Below, piece after piece: positions 57,930-64,000 of a stretch of 64,000 nucleotides of DNA. A model generated the notes under the pieces. The model ran no database searches, was not told the DNA's origin, and saw only the letters and a list, made by a program, of their open reading frames with translations. The DNA lies in assembly GCA_963995505.1 (NCBI GenBank), contig OZ023180.1:16072689-16136688 (forward strand). Direction: 5' to 3'. Origin of the DNA: Hypericum androsaemum (taxonomy: Eukaryota; Streptophyta; Magnoliopsida; Malpighiales; Hypericaceae). Numbering within the stretch: the first letter of the stretch is position 1; each line of letters begins with the position of its first letter. The position numbers and the translations under genes were made by a program.

Positions 57930-59228
57930 ACCAAAGACAGGGAAGGAGACATTTCTTGCCTGAGTGTTTCCTTGGATGCCCCGAAGAACCCCAGCCCAAA
58001 GAGAGTCTGGGTTTGAAAGATATCTAGTCCCCCATTTAACAAGTAAGTAGCGCTTCGTTCCATATTGAGAGACGGCAGAGATCCAAACCACCATGAGAAC
58101 AGTAACAACTTATCCCAGGAAAATACATTGTTTATCCGGGTCACCACTCCAAATAAAAATTCTAGGCTGCAGCGAACCAAACGGAAAATCAGCAAAAACC
58201 AACAAAAAAAATCATGCTCCTACAAACTTCTACCTATTGGAATCAGACTCCAAAATAAGAAAAAGGTGTTAGCTATATATAGCTAGCCAAAAAAAGAAAA
58301 TGACTAACGGTTTGTTTTTTAGGTTTGTTAAAAATGACTAATTTCTTACTATATAAGAGATGAAAAGTTTTTCTGAAAAAAGGCACCCATTAAATGTTTT
58401 AAGATTTGAGGAGGAGCAATTGTCCAACCTCAAATTCCCACATCAAGAAGTCCTCAAAACTCAAATTAAAAAAGGCATCCTCGGTACTGAATAATTCGTA
58501 CACATAAAATTCTAAAATATTTGTACAAATAGAATACGTTAAAATATGTCAAAAACGAGAAGAGAAAGTCGGATGGAGAGCGATTGATTACCGAGGATAA
58601 AGAGAATCACTTTCCATCCTTGGTAATCAATTGCTCTCCATCCGGCTTTCTTCTCTCGTTTCTTACGTATTCTAATGTATTCTATTTGTACGAATATTTT
58701 GAAATTTTATATGTGTACGAATTATTTAGTACCGATGATGCCTTTTTTAACTTGGATTTTGAGGGCTTCTGATGTGGGAATTTGAGGTTGGACAATTGCT
58801 CCTCCTCAAATGTTAAAACATTTAGTGGGTGCTTTTTTTTAGAGGAAGTTTTCATCTCTTATATAGAGGGGGAATTAATCATTTTTAACAAATCTAAAAA
58901 AATAAACGTTTCGCCATTTTCGTTTTTTGGCTGGCTATATATAGTTGGCATTTTTTTTCTTTTTTTGAGTCTGTTTCAAATTGGTAGAAGTTTGTGGGAG
59001 CATAGTTTTTGCTGGTTTTTCGTTTGGTTCGCTACAGTACTAGTTTTTGGTACTGCCTAAGATTTTTATTTGGAATGGTGACCAGGATAAACAAGGTCTT
59101 GCCTGGGATAAGTTTTTGCTTTCTGTTTCTCATGGTGGTTTGGGTCTCTGCCGTTTCTTAACATAGAACGAAGCACTACTTATTTATTAAATGGGTGGCT
59201 AGAGAAATGTCTCCTTCCTTGTCTCTAG
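57930..59228. repeat. Long inverted repeat (hairpin), arms of about 620-670 bp, loop about 7 bp
   Basis: The left arm 57930-58602 is the reverse complement of the right arm 58610-59228 at high identity over nearly all its length, with an almost contiguous centre (ggataaagagaatcactttccatcc). The left arm has about 75 bp not present in the right. The outer parts encode, in the minus direction of the left arm, a LINE RT segment (YLLVKWGTRYLSNPDSLWAGVLRG); the inner parts are AT-rich non-coding sequence. It is flanked by the ITPase relic and a LEA-like exon. Confidence 0.93.
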
Positions 59229-59417
59229 GCTCCCTATCAACCTAAGGAAACAAGGGGTTTGGCATGGTATCGTATCTATAACATTATGTGGTTCGTTGTT
59301 GTATTTGCACGACCATGTCTAATCACATGTTGGCGAAGTTAAAATTCACGATCTATTTCAGTTCTCCAGATTTGAAGTATTGTAATTGACATTTATGTTC
59401 ACCTTATTAAAACTCAG

Positions 59418-59555
59418 ATCAGCAAAGGTGCCAAAGTTGTGACCGAGAAAGTGGGAGGAGTGAATACGGTCGCTGAGAAAGCTAAGGAAATAGTAAAAGA
59501 TGCCGCCGGCAACAAGGCCAAGGAAGTTTTGACGGAAAAAATCATGGACAAGTGA
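59418..59555 (+). pseudogene. C-terminal exon-like fragment of a LEA-type protein
   Basis: After an AG acceptor (attaaaactcag) a 45-codon frame reads ISKGAKVVTEKVGGVNTVAEKAKEIVKDAAGNKAKEVLTEKIMDK and stops. The Lys/Glu/Ala heptad style with K-A-K-E-x-V is typical of group 3/4 late-embryogenesis-abundant proteins, which protect cells during drying. No upstream exon was found; the inverted repeat occupies the expected position. It may be a remnant or the last exon of a gene I could not assemble. Confidence 0.45.
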
Positions 59556-59755
59556 AGCACGACACAGATTCATAATTAGTATATGTAATTCAATTTCCGT
59601 TTTATTCATCCTAGAAAAGGTTGAGACCCATGTGAATTAATTCACAAAATGATTGTACTTTACTAAGATCACTCTTTTACTTTCGTCCGCTTTCTTGATA
59701 ATAATTTTTTTGGATGGAACGTGGTACAAGACGTGGAAAAAAAAAACTACATTTT

Positions 59756-60240
59756 AATAGAAGCAACGTCTTGAAATATGGAACGGCCTCCTGGCTACAT
59801 ACTCCTGGTGCTTTTTTTCAGAGGAAGTTTTCATCTCTTATATAGAGGGAGAATTAGTCATTTTTAACAAACCTAAAAAAACAAACGTTTAGTCATTTTC
59901 TTTTTTTGGCTGACTATATATAGTTGCCTGGGATAAGTTGTTGCTTTCTGTTTCTCATGGTGGTTTGGGTCTCTGCCGTCTCTCAACATGGAACGAAGCG
60001 TTACTTACTTGTTAAATGGGTGGCTAGAGAAATATCTCCTTCCCTGTCTCTAGGCTCCCTATCAACCTAAGGAAACAAGGGGTTTGGCATGGTATCGTAT
60101 CTATAACATTATGTGGTTCGTTGTTGTATTTGTACGACCATGTCTAATCACATGTTGGCGAAGTTAAAACTGGACACCGAAGGATATTAATCACATGTAA
60201 TGGTGGAAGTATTGTATGGTATAATATAAGCACTTGTACC
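59756..60240 (+). repeat. Patchwork duplication: PPR-derived filler plus third copy of the hairpin arm sequence
   Basis: 59756-59805 fuses a copy of PPR 3' flank ('aacagaagcaa...tttgaaatat') to PPR coding sequence ('ggaacggcctcctggct' as at 52120). 59810-60165 repeats parts of the right hairpin arm (58845-58950 and 59095-59340). 60165-60200 contains 'ggacaccgaaggatat', a phrase like the PPR start region (51975). It appears assembled from neighbouring sequence. Confidence 0.75.
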
Positions 60241-60589
60241 ATATGAAAATTGTATGATACAAACCAATAAAGTTTATAGGACATTCGCAGCATTCTAAGA
60301 TCTTATTTAGTTTGGTCTATTGCAGCATTCTAAGATCTATATAGTTTGGACTTAAGAGTACAATGTATTATGTATGGATCCAATTCCTTGGGCAATATAA
60401 TTCAGTTTACGCGACATGAACTGCATTTACCAAGAAGGGGTGAACATGAACTAAAACAACTACATTCCAACAGAAGCAAGATTTTGGAATATAATGCTGC
60501 AATACAGAAACAAATGGGACGAAACCAATTGAAGGTGAAGTTTATATTTTTACAGAAGAATGGACTTATATGTATGTATACATGATTGT
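60240..60589. repeat. Duplicate of the PPR-CAF1 intergenic region
   Basis: The sequence from 'accatatgaaaattgtatga' to the CAF1 stop copies 54047-54336 at about 90% identity. It marks one end of a segmental duplication that also includes the CAF1 gene and its promoter (54047-55400 versus 60240-61900). Confidence 0.9.
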
Positions 60590-61689
60590 TCAATAGCAAG
60601 TTCTGACATTATAAACTACCCTTCCAACTCCTCTACTACCAGCTAGACAATATCGTGCAGGACGTGGTGGCGGTGGTGCTGGAGTAATACCGAACAACGC
60701 GCCGTAGAACATTGGCACCTGGATGGGGTAAGTCTGCCTCATCCTGACATACACCATCGCAGTGAGTAGACTGTCGGAACCCGTCTGGTGTGCATTTCCG
60801 ACTCTCTCCACTCCGAGTATAGTCGCCAGATTATCAAGTCCGAGCTCCCCCCCTCGCAAACCATGGCAAAACTTTAACATGTACTTGAGATCCAGGATAT
60901 TCCCGCACACCATACTCATCAAACTCGTAAAAGAGGAAGCACTACCGGGCAAAAACTGGTTCGTGAGAAGCTGAAGGACATATCCCAGATCGTACGAGCC
61001 ATGGAACGTAACCCAGGTGAGGCCGTGCCCCCTCCGTAACGCCAAAACTCGTGCAAACATCATACAGAAAGGCACATAGTCGATGCCCTCATTCTTGAGC
61101 GCCTCAAAGTCAAACCCACCAGTAGTCTTCAGGAACTCTACACACTTGGGAGCCGACGCCTTGCGATCAACATCGAACCTGAAATTGAACTGCCATGTTT
61201 TCCTGTAGGTACTCCCGCGGTGATCACAAAGCGTCATACCCAGTTGGATGATCTTAGTACGCTTTATATTAAAGCACATATATCGATAACGTTCGGCTTC
61301 TGATGCATTCCTCGGCGTGTTTATGTAATGATCTTGATTAAGAAAAGGGATCAAGAACCTAATTTGATAGAAAGAGGGAAAAGACAGAGAAGAAGAATAA
61401 AAGGGGGAAGAAGATGGGAGTAGAAACGTATTGTTTCTTAGTTTTCACAATTGTCCAGAATACCCATACTAGGTACAATGTCTTCTATTTATACTAAACT
61501 ACACATTTACCTAAAAACCCTTATACTTCTAGTTCTATTCAATTCAGTACAATTCCGTTACAGTTTATCAGGCAGCCGGGGAACTCAGTGTCCATGGCGA
61601 TCACAGGGTAGAAGTGTAAGAGCCGAGGCGAACTCTTCGAGGAAATTCCCTCTCCACACATCAACAACAAGGAAATCACGCTGACCCAT
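60590..61689 (-). pseudogene. Second CAF1-like copy, frameshifted and split by a solo LTR
   Basis: The gene starts at ATG 61689 (MGQRDFLVVDVWRGNFLEEF). It keeps the nucleotides for the canonical Met-Asp-Thr-Glu motif that its partner at 54337 has lost, but one extra base at 61612/61613 throws the frame into a stop before that motif can be read in frame. A 239-bp solo LTR (61324-61562) then separates the first ~45 codons from the rest. The rest, 61318-60590, stays open with IIQLGMTLCD, TFHGSYDLGYVL and NAHQTGSDSLLT. Identity with the partner is about 90%. It is not expected to make a deadenylase. Confidence 0.92.
61324..61562 (-). mobile_element. Solo copia-type LTR inserted in the second CAF1 copy
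   Basis: The 239-bp insertion is absent from the partner copy. It starts TGTAATGATC, ends CCGTTACA and is flanked by gttta on both sides (61319-61323, 61563-61567), the 5-bp duplication of LTR elements. On the minus strand it has TGTAACGG...TATAAATAGAAGAC and a C/T-rich R-U5 region, the usual layout of a small copia LTR. There are no internal sequences. Confidence 0.93.
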
Positions 61690-61960
61690 CTTCTCTTCTC
61701 CAAGCTTCACTTAATAACTCTCTGTTTGTTTTCCTCTGTTTCGCTCTTTGGTGTGTATTGCTCTGTTTTCTCTTTGCCGCTTAATAATTCTGTGTTTTTT
61801 GCCGCCTTTTTTAGCTTTGCCAAGCTTCTTTCCTATTTAGGCTTAGACGCGAATACGATACTATTTCCGACCGTTGTTGGGGTCGGTTTACTTGGTTCCC
61901 AATTAAGTCTTTTTAAGTTTTTTAAAATCTTCGCGCACTAAAATTTTGATGGGCGCATTT
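61690..61960. repeat. Duplicated promoter region of the second CAF1 copy
   Basis: A copy of 55195-55420 with indels, sharing 'cttcacttaataactctct', 'tcctatttaggcttagac' and 'ccgaccgttgttgg'. It ends the segmental duplication. Confidence 0.8.
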
Positions 61961-63597
61961 AATGCTGGAGATCTAGGTAGTTCACGATGTTTAAGTTTTT
62001 ATTAGTCGTATTTTATAGTCCAGTGGTAACTACTATTAAACACTTTCCACCTTGACAACGCTGAAAATATTAAAATTTGAATTGAATTAGTTAAATTAAA
62101 TGGTGAAAAAATTACCAACTGAAATAAATTAAATGCTGCTTCATAGGACTTGCCTTATAATACCTGATTTATCAACTAAGTACATGCAGGTTTTAAAATT
62201 ACCAAGTACAATAGAACATTCTAAAATGATATTTGGGTCGGAAATAATTATTTTATAGAGGCTATCATATTAAAAATGATTAAGATTCATTTTCCCCCTA
62301 AATTTCTATACACAAAAATTAATTTTTGTCTAAAGTCACGAGAAATAATCAATTATTTATAATTATTTTTTTATATCTAGCGTTATTCAAATGATAAACT
62401 TGATCGAGAAATTTTTGTTACAAAAGATTAAATGATAATTTGAAAATAATTCAGAAAATAAAAAATATGTAAAATAATCAAACAGTACAAACCGTCAAAC
62501 AATAAAAATATATGTAATTATTGAAAAATGATTCTTTACGAGAAAGTTGAGTTGGAGATTTAAGACTAATGTTTCTGAAAAATATTAATTATTATTATAA
62601 AGAGTTCATTAACTTGTAACATTATTCCCGACTTGATCCAGGTTATTAATTCTACTGCAATAGTTATATTTATATCTATTAAAAATTTTGGAATTGACAA
62701 ATTTAAATAAAAAATAGCAATTTATAGGCTCGTTTTGAAAATTGAATCATTATATTTTTTGATTCTTAATATTACTATTAAGTAACAACAAGAACAAAGC
62801 TTTATCTTATCTGGAAAAAAATATCAAGCCTTTTCTCAGTATTTTGGTGCATTTTAATGTGAATAGTAAAAATCATTTGCAACTTCAAGTTCTAATAAAA
62901 AGAAACGTTTTTTAAGCTCTGGATATTGTCTCCAATTAGTAATGGCGACCCTTATCTTGAAATCTAATTTTGGAAATCCCACTTAAAAGGTCTAATTTTG
63001 ATTGGTTATGAATATAGATTTATAATATCTTGTCGTATTTTTAAGATGACATTTAATTATTATAGTTATATTTTGATCACTAAATTTAATACCAAATTAT
63101 TAATTCAAACTTACCCAGTTTCAATTTCTTTATATTTGCTTATTTGGTTTCTTTATATAACTTGTTTAATAGTGTAATCAATTGTATTCACATTTTTTAG
63201 TGACTCTTTGCTATTCGAAACCATCAAATCAAATTTTGAATTAAATAATAGTAAAAATTTTCGAGTTACCTTTTTTCTACCTGGTATTTTAGGATTCAGA
63301 TACCTTAAAAAAAGTTGAGATCCGGTTCTTATAAATTTTACGCGAATCCTGACGTTGCTATTCCTTATCTCCAATAATGTTTTCCGAAACGTTTTTTATT
63401 AAAGGAAGAACGCTCCTTCTCTTTTTCCTTAAAACTTCAGAAGAAAAGGACGTACACGACACCGTATCTTTCCTCAGCCTGCCCTAATTTACCGGTACAT
63501 CGGGGATATCTTGAGAAAAAAAAAGTTATTTCAAAAAATTAAAATTGGAAACAATCCGATCCCCAATTTTGTAAACCCTAATTTCCCCGAAGACATG
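61961..63597. other. AT-rich intergenic DNA
   Basis: No coding sequence or intact element is recognised. The last few hundred bases before 63598 may be the promoter of the gene starting at the right edge. Confidence 0.4.
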
Positions 63598-64000
63598 TCC
63601 TTCCTCGATGAATTTCAATCCAGTAAGATCTCCCTCCTTCTCCCCCTTATCTCTCTCTAGTATGGATAAGGATTTCCTGAAATTCCAAAAGAAAAAAGAA
63701 GAAGAAGAAGATAACGATCTGATGGAATTATTTCCTTCCCGTAGGCAAAAGGAACAACTTAAATTTTCGGTTTTGCTTATCGTCTTTAATTGAACTTTTA
63801 TGGTCGTTGTTGTGACTGCTTAGGGTCTAATTGCCTGCAACCTCTTGTTTTTTCTTAGATGGAACTCTTGTTTTTAGGTGGCGAAAAGTTTTTCCTTTTT
63901 TTATTTTTTTTTATTTTTATGGAAGTTGCATTTGGCTTTGGTTCTGGTGTTTGCTGGTTTTGATCATGGGGGAATGATTTTTCCGAGGGCATCTTCGTTC
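63598..64000 (+). CDS. Possible 5' end of a gene running off the window
   Basis: Two readings are possible. (1) ATG 63598 starts MSFLDEFQS and meets a GTAAG donor at 63627; the phrase resembles the first residues of ING-type (inhibitor of growth) proteins, which start MSF-x-E-E-F. (2) ATG 63663, after a CT-rich leader, gives MDKDFLKFQKKKEEEEDNDLMELFPS before a possible donor at 63743. Both are followed by intron-like T-rich DNA to the window edge. Identity cannot be settled from this much sequence. Confidence 0.3.

Overview
This is nuclear DNA from a flowering plant, most likely a eudicot. The evidence is GT-AG split genes for land-plant families (subfamily-A GATA factor, ESB1-like dirigent protein, PLS-class PPR protein, GT14 glycosyltransferase) in AT-rich DNA crowded with plant transposons. 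I cannot name the species. Nothing suggests bacterial, viral or organellar DNA.

The left 17 kb (1-17.5 kb) is almost all mobile DNA: a GGA-cored Mutator-like (MULE) element, a hAT element carrying a nested Harbinger MITE, a complete but inactivated 3.6-kb PIF/Harbinger element with both of its genes, LINE-like remnants, a second MULE, and a degenerate C-rich repeat that resembles telomere repeats. No host gene was recognised here.

From 17.6 to 46.7 kb host genes alternate with TE blocks: a GATA transcription factor (-), a plastid-type NifU-like small protein (+), a GT14 beta-glucuronosyltransferase-type enzyme (-), hydroxyethylthiazole kinase (+), an ESB1-like dirigent gene with a decayed relative beside it (-), and a 12-exon SERINC membrane protein (-). 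Between them lie MULEs with perfect 9-bp target duplications, a Pack-MULE carrying an RH24-type DEAD-box helicase fragment, a BED-finger hAT element with a perfect 8-bp target duplication nested in a foldback element, LINE fragments, and an internally deleted Harbinger derivative with a fused in-frame mini-ORF.

From 48 to 64 kb the main features are a PPR gene whose start codon lies 45 bp from a hAT terminus, and a duplicated pair of CAF1 deadenylase-like genes. Each CAF1 copy is damaged at the first catalytic motif, but in a different way. Between the copies is a rearranged zone with ITPase exon relics, a near-continuous 1.3-kb inverted repeat, and patches copied from the neighbouring PPR and LINE sequence. 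One CAF1 copy is also split by a solo copia-type LTR. A further gene may start just inside the right edge.

The host genes are unrelated (transcription, cell-wall glycosylation, thiamine salvage, lignin/suberin barrier, membrane, organelle RNA, mRNA decay), and I see no biosynthetic or defence cluster. All exon models come from reading splice signals and protein similarity by eye, not from transcripts or database searches.
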